Shown piece after piece: positions 26,231 to 33,488 of a DNA stretch of 64,000 bases. A model generated the notes under the pieces. The model did no database searches. It was not told where the DNA came from and worked only from the letters and a program-made list of their open reading frames with translations. A program made the position numbers and the translations under genes. This stretch comes from Nocardia sp. CDC159 (GTDB lineage Bacteria; Actinomycetota; Actinomycetes; Mycobacteriales; Mycobacteriaceae): contig NZ_JAMRXH010000001.1 in NCBI RefSeq assembly GCF_023740735.1, positions 62,001 to 126,000 on the forward strand, read 5' to 3'. The stretch's first letter is position 1. Every line of letters begins with the position of its first letter.

Positions 26231-27219
26231 CGCGCGCTCCCGTCGACCAGGTCCCGGAACAGCTGCTCGACCGGGGTCTGGCTCAGGCCGAGCTCCGTTA
26301 CGGCCCGCCGCGGGCTGTAGTAGAGCCGCCGCGTCATGAGGTCGGCGTTCTCGGGCACCAGCAGCGGTGAGCGCAGCGGATCGGTGCGCAGCCGGGCGAT
26401 GCCCGCATTGAGGCGGGCGACGGTCCGCAGGGCCTTGGCGGGCACCTCGCGGATCCGGTCGTCGCGGCCGAGGGCGGCCGACAGCGCCGCGCCGATCTCG
26501 GCGTAGCTCAGATTCGCGGAACCGAGCAGGTAGCGCCGCCCGGATCGGCCGTGCCGCATGGCCTTTCGGGTGCCGTCGACGAAGTCGTGGGCCGCGCACA
26601 CGGCCGTGCCGCCGGTCGGCGCGACGCGTAGCAGTCCGCGCCGCGCCGCGCTCACCAGTCGCGACCAGCCCCAGTGCGGGTGGCCGCCGGGGGCGTAGAC
26701 GGCGGTGGGATTGACGACAACGACGTCGAAGTCGGCAGTGGCCTGGTCGAGGACGAGCCGTTCACCCCAGAGTTTGGTGGTGCCGTAGGCGGTGGTGGTC
26801 ACCGAATCGCGGACGTCGAATGTTTCGTCGGCGATGGTGTCGGCGGGCGGGTAGCCGACGGCCGCGCTGGAGGATACGTGCACCATCCGCCGCACCCCGG
26901 CCGCCGCCGCGGCCCGGGCCACCAGCTGCGCGCCGAGCACGTTCACCTCCCACATGTGCGCGGCCAGGCCGTTCAGCGGGACCGCGATGCCCGCGAGGTG
27001 GTACACCCGCGCGACGCCGCGCAAGGCCCGCGCCAGCGCCTCGGGATCGGTGACGTCGCCGTAGCGGATCTCTATATCGTCCAGTAGATCTCGCAGCCCG
27101 CCCGGTCCCGCGCCCGGTTGCACCAGGGCCACCACGCGCTCCCCGTCGGCGACCAGCGCGCGGGTCAGCGCGGCGCCCAGACATCCGCTCGCCCCGGTCA
27201 CCAATGTCGCTTCGGTCAT
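26227..27219 (-). CDS. Extended SDR / NAD-dependent epimerase-dehydratase
   Basis: A 330-residue extended short-chain dehydrogenase with the NAD loop TGASGCLGAAL near residues 8-18, an SSSAAVG strand, and the YxxxK catalytic pair in AYGTTKLWGE (about Tyr144 and Lys148). It resembles NAD-dependent epimerases and 3-beta-hydroxysteroid or dihydroflavonol reductases rather than sugar-specific members. It could reduce or oxidise a hydroxyl on the lipid. The starting ATG overlaps the preceding GNAT gene stop. Confidence 0.8.
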   Translation of the reverse strand: MTEATLVTGASGCLGAALTRALVADGERVVALVQPGAGPGGLRDLLDDIEIRYGDVTDPEALARALRGVARVYHLAGIAVPLNGLAAHMWEVNVLGAQLVARAAAAAGVRRMVHVSSSAAVGYPPADTIADETFDVRDSVTTTAYGTTKLWGERLVLDQATADFDVVVVNPTAVYAPGGHPHWGWSRLVSAARRGLLRVAPTGGTAVCAAHDFVDGTRKAMRHGRSGRRYLLGSANLSYAEIGAALSAALGRDDRIREVPAKALRTVARLNAGIARLRTDPLRSPLLVPENADLMTRRLYYSPRRAVTELGLSQTPVEQLFRDLVDGSAR

Positions 27220-28337
27220 GCGATCGCCTTCTCGTAGATTCGGTAGCGCCGGGCCGGTGCGGCCTTCAGCTGCGCCACCAGTGCCTTGGACCAGTGATTG
27301 CGTTCGTGGATCCAGGTGGTGGTGACCTGCCGGTAGCGGCCGGACAGGACCACCTCGGCGATCTCCCCGGCCACCACGCGGCCCACGCCCAGTCCGGTGT
27401 GTTCGGGCGCGACGCCGATCATGACCACCACCGCGGTGTCGATGCCGCGAATGCGGTTGTCGCGCTTGGCGATCAGCCGCGCGGCCAGTGCCGGGGTCAA
27501 CCGGCCCGAGCGCGGGGTGATCTGGTTGAGATCCGGCACCAGCATGGCGAATCCGGCGGGGCGGTCGTCGACCTCGACGATGCGGATCAGCGCCGGATCC
27601 AGCACGGCCTTCAGATCTCCGGCGAGCGCGGCGAATACCGGCGCGGAGATCGGCACGTGCTCGGGATGGTCGTGGAAGGACTCGTTGTAGATGCCGCGCA
27701 GCAGCTCCACCTCCGCGCCGAAGTTGCCCAGATCCGGTGGGCGCACCCGGATGCGACCGGCCGCGAGCACCTTTCGTGCTCGGGAGCGCAGCCGTTCGGC
27801 CTGCTCGCCGTGGGTCTCGCGGGACCAGTGGTAGGTGGTGGTGTCGAACCGTCGCCCGAAACCGCATGCGGACAACAGGTCCGCGTAGTAGGCCGGGTTG
27901 TGCGGCTGCATGAGCGTGGGCGGCTGCTCGAAACCGTCCACCAGCAGCCCCATGTCGTGGCGCGGCGAGTAGTTGTAGGGTCCGCTCAGCCGGCGCGCGC
28001 CGCGCGCACCGGCCCACTGCTGTGCCGCGGCCATCAGCTCCCGCGCCACCCCGGCGTCGGGTACGCAGTCGAAGAAGCCGAACAGAGCGTAATTGCCGTA
28101 GCGACGGATGTATTCGCGATCCAGGGTCACCGCGATGCGCCCGACCGGTCGTCGGCCGCGGTGGGCGACGAAGTGCGCGATATCGGCCTCGGCGTGGAAC
28201 GGATCGCTCGCGCGCATCCCCGCGGCCACCGCACGGCGCAGCGGCGGCCGCCAATTCGGGTCGGCGGCGTTGACCAGCCACGGCATTCGGATGAAAGCCC
28301 GGCGCTGCGAGGCGCTTTCGACGCGGGTGACGGTCAT
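27216..28337 (-). CDS. YghO-like GNAT N-acyltransferase
   Basis: A 373-residue protein resembling the YghO family of GNAT-fold proteins. It shows GPYNYSPRHDMGLLVDGFEQ near residue 125, HNPAYYADLLSACGFGR soon after, and a C-terminal acyl-CoA-binding pattern VVMIGVAPEHTGLGVGRVV near residue 305. YghO-like proteins occur next to lipid-synthesis genes in several phyla, and their substrates are largely unknown. With two putative N-acyltransferases and a diamine pathway in one operon, acylation of both amines is conceivable. ATG 28337 overlaps the membrane protein gene by four bases. Confidence 0.65.
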   Translation of the reverse strand: MTVTRVESASQRRAFIRMPWLVNAADPNWRPPLRRAVAAGMRASDPFHAEADIAHFVAHRGRRPVGRIAVTLDREYIRRYGNYALFGFFDCVPDAGVARELMAAAQQWAGARGARRLSGPYNYSPRHDMGLLVDGFEQPPTLMQPHNPAYYADLLSACGFGRRFDTTTYHWSRETHGEQAERLRSRARKVLAAGRIRVRPPDLGNFGAEVELLRGIYNESFHDHPEHVPISAPVFAALAGDLKAVLDPALIRIVEVDDRPAGFAMLVPDLNQITPRSGRLTPALAARLIAKRDNRIRGIDTAVVVMIGVAPEHTGLGVGRVVAGEIAEVVLSGRYRQVTTTWIHERNHWSKALVAQLKAAPARRYRIYEKAIA

Positions 28338-29410
28338 CGCTTCGCGATGCCCAGATCGTAGGCCAGTTCGGGATTGCCCTGACTCTTCCAGAGCGCGCCG
28401 TCCATGTAGAAGTGGTGGAAGACGAAGGTCAGCGGGATCACGCCCAGCAGCACGATATCCAGCTGTCCGGCGATCACCCCGAGCACCGCGAAGGCCAGCA
28501 CGTACAGCGGCAGCGCCTTGCGGCTGGAGAGCCGGGCCAGCAGCAGCCGCCGCTCGGCCGGATCGGTGGACAGCCGGAACCGGGTGTTGTTGCGGGTCCA
28601 GTTGATCAGGTGGTACTGCAGGCTGTGCGTGGTGGTCGCGATGAGGATCAGCGCGAACAGGTCCGACACCAGCAGATACGACAGGTTGTACGAGACCACC
28701 GCGAGCCCGAAGGTGGCCCACGCCATGGCGGGCAGGGCGCTTCGACCGGAGCGGTGCAGGCGCAGCTGCTCGGCGGCCAGCAGTGCCACCAGCACCGCGG
28801 CGACCCCGAAACCCGCGTACACCACCGGCATCGGGATCGGCGGCGTCGGCACGGTCAGCTCCGAGAACGGCAGCCGATGCCCCAGCACCTCGTAGTCGGA
28901 AAAGCGCAGCCCCTGGCTGGCCCGATAGGCGAACGGCGCGAGGCAGGCCGCGAACAGGCTGTATTTCAGCAGCTTTCGCGGTCCGCGGTAGCCGTTCTTC
29001 GCGGCGTAGATATTGATGATCCCGAAATGCTGCTTGAGCACATGGAACACCTGCCAGTAGGCCCACACCGCCACGACCACCACGGTGGCCCCGGAGAACA
29101 TCAGCGTGCTCAGCACGGCCGCGACCACCACCCAGCTGATCAGGTAGTGCCGCCAATACCGTTGCCGCTCCCGCGGATCCAGCCATACCCGCGCCGAGGT
29201 GGCCAGCACGTGCGGATAGTCCGACAGCAACGAGAAGGCCACCGCCGCGACCAGGAACGCGCCCTTGTGCGCGGTCGTCAGCGACAGCACCACCGACAGC
29301 AGCGCGCCCAGCCCCAACACCAGCACGATGTCGACGCGCGGACTCACGAACCAGCCCGGCCGCGCGGGCTTCTCCTCCTGCGCGATCGAATCGTCGACGG
29401 CGATTGACAT
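28334..29410 (-). CDS. Polytopic membrane protein of unknown function
   Basis: A 358-residue protein with roughly eight to ten hydrophobic segments. I do not recognise its family. Histidines cluster near predicted membrane faces (HVLKQHFGI, TTHSLQYHLINW, TFVFHHFYMDGALW), which could bind metal or haem as in membrane oxygenases. It is the first gene of the long operon, with a strong AGGAGG ribosome site four bases before ATG 29410. Position suggests a role in making or moving the product; a catalytic His-rich membrane enzyme is a guess. Confidence 0.6.
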   Translation of the reverse strand: MSIAVDDSIAQEEKPARPGWFVSPRVDIVLVLGLGALLSVVLSLTTAHKGAFLVAAVAFSLLSDYPHVLATSARVWLDPRERQRYWRHYLISWVVVAAVLSTLMFSGATVVVVAVWAYWQVFHVLKQHFGIINIYAAKNGYRGPRKLLKYSLFAACLAPFAYRASQGLRFSDYEVLGHRLPFSELTVPTPPIPMPVVYAGFGVAAVLVALLAAEQLRLHRSGRSALPAMAWATFGLAVVSYNLSYLLVSDLFALILIATTTHSLQYHLINWTRNNTRFRLSTDPAERRLLLARLSSRKALPLYVLAFAVLGVIAGQLDIVLLGVIPLTFVFHHFYMDGALWKSQGNPELAYDLGIAKR

Positions 29411-29450
29411 GGCTCCTCCTCGGCACCGGGGGATCGGGACGGTGAAACAG

Positions 29451-29477
29451 TAATGAAAACGACTGTCGTTATCAATA
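29451..29477 (-). promoter_or_regulatory. Palindromic operator over the promoter of the lipid/mce operon
   Basis: Arms TAATGAAAACGAC (29451-29463) and GTCGTTATCAATA (29465-29477) flank one central T; the inner 13 bases are a perfect palindrome and the outer parts match in five of seven positions. On the minus strand TTGATA and TACTGT, separated by 17 bases, fit -35 and -10 boxes and lie within or beside it. The AT-rich symmetric form recalls Fur/Zur-family boxes, but spacing differs from the short consensus I know, so the regulator is unassigned. Confidence 0.65.
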
Positions 29478-29522
29478 ACTGTGACACGGGTCTCCGGCGT
29501 GCCGAGAAGGGGCCGGGGGAGG

Positions 29523-30416
29523 CTACTGGTAGGTGGGATCGGCCCAGGGTCCGATGGATCGGGAGCGGACCGGCTCGACGAGCTTGGGTGCCAGTGTGTT
29601 CGGGAATTCCGGACCCCAGTTGGTCGGCTGGCCGGACATGACGACCTTCGGGTTGTCGGTGTACCAGTCGACCAGATCGGCGTCGGAGCGCACGATCCAG
29701 GTGCAGCCCTGTTCGGCGTCGGCGGTGAAGTCGCCGTGGCGGATCAGGGCGGGGCGCCAGAAATACGTTCCGGGCCACATCTTTCCGTAGTTGTAGTCGA
29801 AACCGCCCGCCAGGCAGTAGGCCTCCTCGCTGCACGGATGGTGGGCCAGGGGCTCCTCGCGCCAGCCCGGCTTGGCCTTGATCAGGCGGGTATAGAAACC
29901 CGTCTTCTGGTCGCGGTGCAGGAGTTTGATGTACAGGCCGGGGACGGGGGTGCCGCCGAGGTCGAAGCGCATCGGGCTGCCGTCCTTCACATCGATCCAC
30001 GGCATTGCCGCGGCGTCGAGCACGACCAGCTTCTGATCCTCGCGCACGAAATCGCGGCCGGCGTCCGCCCGCTCGAAGTGCCAGCCACCGTGCTCGCGGA
30101 ACAGCAGGATCTCGGTGCGCTCGGCCACCGAGATCGGCGGTGTCCATACGCCTTTCGGCGCGGTCCAGAATCCCTCGGGACCGAGTTCGGTGTCTCCGAT
30201 GGTGACCCGGCCGGACAGCACGAACCATTCGGTGTCGGCGTCGTGGACGCCCGCGGGCCGGGACCAGTCGCTGGTGAAGCGAACCTTGAGCGAGGCCGAG
30301 CCGTCCTCCTCGTCGTAGCTGAGGTTGCGCTGTTCGGCGCTGCCGGTGGCGAGTTCGAATTCGGCGACGTGCCAGATCAGATCGCGTTCATCGATGAGTT
30401 CTACATGCGGACGCAT
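29523..30416 (-). CDS. Bicupin-type protein of unknown substrate
   Basis: A 297-residue protein with two cupin-like halves. The first has HDADTEWFVLSGRVTIGDTEL near residue 58; the second has HHPCSEEAYCLAGGFDYNYG near 192 with several possible metal-binding His and Glu residues. Cupins of this DUF4437-like type may be dioxygenases, isomerases or sugar-binding proteins. ATG 30416 has AGGAG upstream. It is divergent from the TetR gene at 30500 and is a likely target of it. It ends about 110 bases before the start of the large lipid operon, which has its own promoter. Confidence 0.65.
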   Translation of the reverse strand: MRPHVELIDERDLIWHVAEFELATGSAEQRNLSYDEEDGSASLKVRFTSDWSRPAGVHDADTEWFVLSGRVTIGDTELGPEGFWTAPKGVWTPPISVAERTEILLFREHGGWHFERADAGRDFVREDQKLVVLDAAAMPWIDVKDGSPMRFDLGGTPVPGLYIKLLHRDQKTGFYTRLIKAKPGWREEPLAHHPCSEEAYCLAGGFDYNYGKMWPGTYFWRPALIRHGDFTADAEQGCTWIVRSDADLVDWYTDNPKVVMSGQPTNWGPEFPNTLAPKLVEPVRSRSIGPWADPTYQ

Positions 30417-30433
30417 GGTGGCTCCTGAGGGAG

Positions 30434-30447
30434 GCGAATATTTTCGC
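30434..30447. promoter_or_regulatory. Short inverted repeat between bicupin and TetR genes
   Basis: GCGAA-TATT-TTCGC lies 18 bases upstream of the bicupin start in an otherwise AT-richer intergenic stretch (30417-30499). It may be part of the operator of the divergent TetR gene, but arms of five bases are short. Confidence 0.35.
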
Positions 30448-30499
30448 TACAGAATGTACTGCTAATGCGAATCCAAAACAACCTGTATCGTTTATTGCT

Positions 30500-31060
30500 G
30501 TGAACAGACCCGGACGACCTGCGGGCCCGGCAGTGGAGACCGAGGAACTCGTGCTGACGGCGGCCCTGGAACTCGTACTCGCCGAGGGCGCCGCGGCCCT
30601 GACCCCGCAGCGGTTGCACGCGGCCACCGGCGTGGCCCGCACCACCATCTACCGGCACTGGCCCACGCCGAAAGACGTACTGGCGGCGCTGATCTCGGTC
30701 GCACCGCATCCGTCGCCGCGACCCACCGGCGATTCGGTCGCCGATCTGCGCGCAGAGGTCGATCTGCTCTGTGATCGCCTGCGCGACAAGCCCGTCGGCG
30801 CGTTCCTACGTGCCCTCGTCAGCGCCTCGTCGGCCGATCCGGACTGCGTGCCGCTGCGCCACCGCTACGTCGGGGATCTGCTCGCACCGTTCCACCGCGC
30901 GCTGCGGGCGCTCGGCTTCACCGACGAGGACCGGATCGCGGAGGCCGCCCTCGCGATCGTGTCGCCGCTGCTGGTGGACGTGCTGCTGCTCGACCGCCCG
31001 GCCGACCGCGACCGCGCACACCGCGCCGTGGACGGCCTACTCGCGAAGGATCGGATATGA
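30500..31060 (+). CDS. TetR-family transcriptional regulator
   Basis: A 186-residue TetR protein, starting at GTG 30500. The helix-turn-helix spans about residues 18-62 (TPQRLHAATGVARTTIYRHW), and the ligand domain is short. It is divergent from the bicupin gene and overlaps the following racemase-like gene as ATGA, so it probably controls both units. The ligand is unknown. Confidence 0.83.
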   Translation: MNRPGRPAGPAVETEELVLTAALELVLAEGAAALTPQRLHAATGVARTTIYRHWPTPKDVLAALISVAPHPSPRPTGDSVADLRAEVDLLCDRLRDKPVGAFLRALVSASSADPDCVPLRHRYVGDLLAPFHRALRALGFTDEDRIAEAALAIVSPLLVDVLLLDRPADRDRAHRAVDGLLAKDRI

Positions 31061-31800
31061 CCAATGTCGTCGGCACCAGGGCCGTCTTCGGCGTCGTCGT
31101 GCCCAGCACGAATACCGTTGTCGAACACGACTATTGGCGTGCGGGGGTGCCGGACATCGCCTATCGCGCCGGATCGATGTACATCCCGAATCCGGTGATG
31201 GGCGACGATCGCGACTTCGAGGCGCTGATCGCCCAGATCCGGGCATCGATCGACACCGCGGTCCGCGATGTGCTCACCGCCCAGCCCGACCGCATGGTCA
31301 TGGGCATGTCGGCGGAGACGTTCTGGGGTGGGGTGGCGGGCAATGCTGCCTTCGAGCAGCGGCTGCGCGATAGGACCGGATTGCCGGTGACCACCGGTGC
31401 GAGTTCGTGCCGGGCGGCGCTGCGCACCTTCGGCTGCCGCCGAATCGCGGTGTTCTCGCCGTATCAGCCGATCGCCGATACCGAGGTCGGCCGGTTCTTC
31501 ACCGAGGCGGGTTTCGAGGTCGCCGCGATCACCGGATTGCGCTGTCCCACGGCGATGGATATCGCCCGGGTCGAACCGGACCGGCTGCGCGCGGTGGTCG
31601 CCGAGCTCGACGGGCCGGATGTGGAGGCCATCGTGCAGGTGGGCACGAATCTGTCGTTCGTGGCGCTCGCCGACGAGCTCGAGCGGGTGCTGGACAAGCC
31701 CGTCATCGCCATCAACGCGGCCACGCTCTGGCATGCGTTGCGCGAGCACGGCATCGACGATCGCGTCGAGGGGGCGGGGCGGCTGCTGCGCGAGTTCTGA
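31057..31800 (+). CDS. Asp/Glu racemase-superfamily protein, maleate isomerase-like, cysteine-poor
   Basis: A 247-residue member of the maleate isomerase / arylmalonate decarboxylase group, shown by FGVVVPSTNTVVEHDYW at the N-terminus and KPVIAINAATLWHALREHGI at the C-terminus. Where active members carry catalytic cysteines I read MGMSAETFWGG and VQVGTNLSFVA, so both positions appear to be non-cysteine. The protein may be inactive as an isomerase or use other chemistry. It is coupled to the TetR gene upstream and followed 15 bases later by a membrane protein gene. Confidence 0.7.
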   Translation: MTNVVGTRAVFGVVVPSTNTVVEHDYWRAGVPDIAYRAGSMYIPNPVMGDDRDFEALIAQIRASIDTAVRDVLTAQPDRMVMGMSAETFWGGVAGNAAFEQRLRDRTGLPVTTGASSCRAALRTFGCRRIAVFSPYQPIADTEVGRFFTEAGFEVAAITGLRCPTAMDIARVEPDRLRAVVAELDGPDVEAIVQVGTNLSFVALADELERVLDKPVIAINAATLWHALREHGIDDRVEGAGRLLREF

Positions 31801-31815
31801 GATCGGAGCGGGTGG

Positions 31816-32481
31816 ATGCTGTCGGCGGCGCTGCTGGTCATTGCCGCGGTGCAACTCGGATCGGCCGTCGCGGTCGGGCGGGTGCGCGGCGAGGGTGCGA
31901 TGCGGCGTTGGCTGTTGCGCGTGGTCGCGCTCGGACTCGCCTACGACGCGGCGGTTTTCGGGCTCGGCGCCGTCGTGGGGGAGGGGGAGGTGTTGCGGGA
32001 TGCGAGCTTTGGCCGCTTCCTCGCCCATGCGGTGCTCACGCCACTGCTGGTGCCGTGGGCGGCGGCGCTGTCGGGGCGGAACCGGCGCGACGCGTGGGCG
32101 GTCGTGGTGGTGCTGATCGGCTGGGGTGTCCTCGTCGAGCTGCGGCATCTGGAGCTGGTCCCGCGGACCTTCGCCGACACGCTGCGCTACGCACCCGCCG
32201 ACCCGACGGCTCCGATTCCGGCGCTGATCGTCATGGTCGTGCTCCTGGCCGCCGGGGTCCGCGCGTGGCGACGGCGGCGCTGGCCCTGGCTCGCGCTCGG
32301 GGCGGGGGCAATGTTCGCCGCCGCGGCGGGAGGAACGGTGATCCCGCCGCTCGGCAATGCCGGTGAGGCGGTGCTGCTGGCGGCGCTCGTGTGCACCGAA
32401 AGATGGTTCGTGGATCCGGAATTCGAGCCGCCCAGGCCCGGGCGCGCCGGAATTTTCCCGCGGTTCGGCCGAAGGGCTTGA
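31816..32481 (+). CDS. Integral membrane protein of unknown function
   Basis: A 221-residue protein with about six hydrophobic segments and a hydrophilic C-terminus rich in Pro and Arg. I do not recognise a family. It has a GGAGC ribosome site before ATG 31816 and lies 15 bases after the racemase-like gene, so it is probably the third gene of that TetR-led unit. Confidence 0.6.
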   Translation: MLSAALLVIAAVQLGSAVAVGRVRGEGAMRRWLLRVVALGLAYDAAVFGLGAVVGEGEVLRDASFGRFLAHAVLTPLLVPWAAALSGRNRRDAWAVVVVLIGWGVLVELRHLELVPRTFADTLRYAPADPTAPIPALIVMVVLLAAGVRAWRRRRWPWLALGAGAMFAAAAGGTVIPPLGNAGEAVLLAALVCTERWFVDPEFEPPRPGRAGIFPRFGRRA

Positions 32482-32521
32482 CGACCGTGGCAGCTGGGCC
32501 GCACCCTCGTCCAGGAGAAAT

Positions 32522-32546
32522 GAAACAATGTTTCTCTTGGAGAAAC
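32522..32546. promoter_or_regulatory. Second copy of the bipartite GAAAC/GTTTC operator
   Basis: GAAAC-AAT-GTTTC (32522-32534) overlaps GTTTCTC-TTG-GAGAAAC (32530-32546). It has the same 25-base layout as 8422-8446, matching at 19 positions; where the inner bases differ they change together so that the symmetry is kept. It ends 18 bases before the start of the secreted-protein gene. Confidence 0.75.
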
Positions 32547-32564
32547 GCCGAGAACGGAGTCCCC

Positions 32565-33269
32565 GTGCGTATCCGATCCTTCTCCCTGCTCGCGGCGTTG
32601 TCGACGGCCGCGGCGGCATTGCTCGGAATCGGCAGCGGCGCAACGGCGTCCGCGGCCGCACCGGAGCCGACTTTGTTCGGTAACCTCTGCCTGCGCGCGC
32701 AGGCCCAGACGGCGAATCTGGACGTCATCGACTTTCGCCGGGCCGGTGGTTCGCTGCGCAACGTCGACTACCCGGATATGGCGTCGTTCGCGGCGTCCAA
32801 GCCGCAGGTGCAGCCGCTGACAACCACCCGATACAACACCTATGCGGATGCGGGTAACAGCCAGCCGAAACAGGTGCGCTGCAAGGGAAAGTCGGCCGAT
32901 CACATCGCCGCGGTGTACGGAGCCGACATCGCGGGTCCGGAAGCCGACTGCGCCGCCGTCAACCGGCAGACGGTGCGCGAGGTGGCCGCGATGCTCACCC
33001 CCGCCGAACGTCGGGAGCTCGTGCATCGGCCCGAGGACGTCGTGATCGACCCCGATACGGTCGCCGCGACCGGGCAGGAGTGGGTCGCCGAATTCCCGGT
33101 GGCCCTCGTGGACGCCGCCCAGCGATTGCACATTCCGTCGAAGTCGCTGTACGTGCCGCTGAGTACCCCCGGCATCCCCGAGGCGTTCAAGGGGCAGCAC
33201 TACTGCACATTGATTTCCCACCACTACCTGAAGCAGCTGATGCTGGGGCGGGTGGTCGCCACCGCGTAG
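32565..33269 (+). CDS. Secreted protein of unknown function
   Basis: A 234-residue protein with a clear Sec signal peptide (basic MRIRSF start, hydrophobic LLAALSTAAAALLGIG, cleavage near ASAAA|PEP). The mature part has four cysteines that could form two disulfides (around residues 44, 104, 126 and 217) and no domain I recognise. GTG 32565 is chosen because it begins the signal peptide. The gene lies directly behind the palindrome shared with the Baeyer-Villiger monooxygenase gene, so both are probably induced together by one signal. Confidence 0.65.
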   Translation: MRIRSFSLLAALSTAAAALLGIGSGATASAAAPEPTLFGNLCLRAQAQTANLDVIDFRRAGGSLRNVDYPDMASFAASKPQVQPLTTTRYNTYADAGNSQPKQVRCKGKSADHIAAVYGADIAGPEADCAAVNRQTVREVAAMLTPAERRELVHRPEDVVIDPDTVAATGQEWVAEFPVALVDAAQRLHIPSKSLYVPLSTPGIPEAFKGQHYCTLISHHYLKQLMLGRVVATA

Positions 33270-33488
33270 TGAGCCGGCCGCGCCCGGTGACGGTTGGGCC
33301 TATTGCGGCATAGGTCGTGTTCGCCGCCGGTGTCGAGCGGCGAAGTTGTTCATCGTCACAGTCGCCGCGGTATCCATGTCGCCCCGCGCGAGCTAACCTT
33401 ATTTGCCAAGCGGTAGCTATCTATCTGCCACCCGTGGTTACCTTTGCTGGGGATGTCGCTCTGAGACTGGCCTTTTGGGAGTCAGCGC
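33270..33488. other. Intergenic region with one hairpin
   Basis: The longest non-coding stretch of the window (219 bases). TTCGCCGC (33320-33327) pairs with GCGGCGAA (33337-33344), a possible terminator stem for the secreted-protein gene, but without a T run. No convincing ORF, riboswitch or regulator site is seen; the promoter of the diguanylate cyclase gene must lie in its second half. Confidence 0.4.

Noticed and set aside
33392..33401. GCTAACCTTA as an IdeR iron box.
   Set aside because: It matches only one half of the palindromic iron box; the opposite half is missing and the downstream gene is a diguanylate cyclase.
33270..33488. A cyclic di-GMP riboswitch before the diguanylate cyclase gene.
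   Set aside because: No arrangement of paired stems and conserved loop bases of the GEMM type could be recognised.
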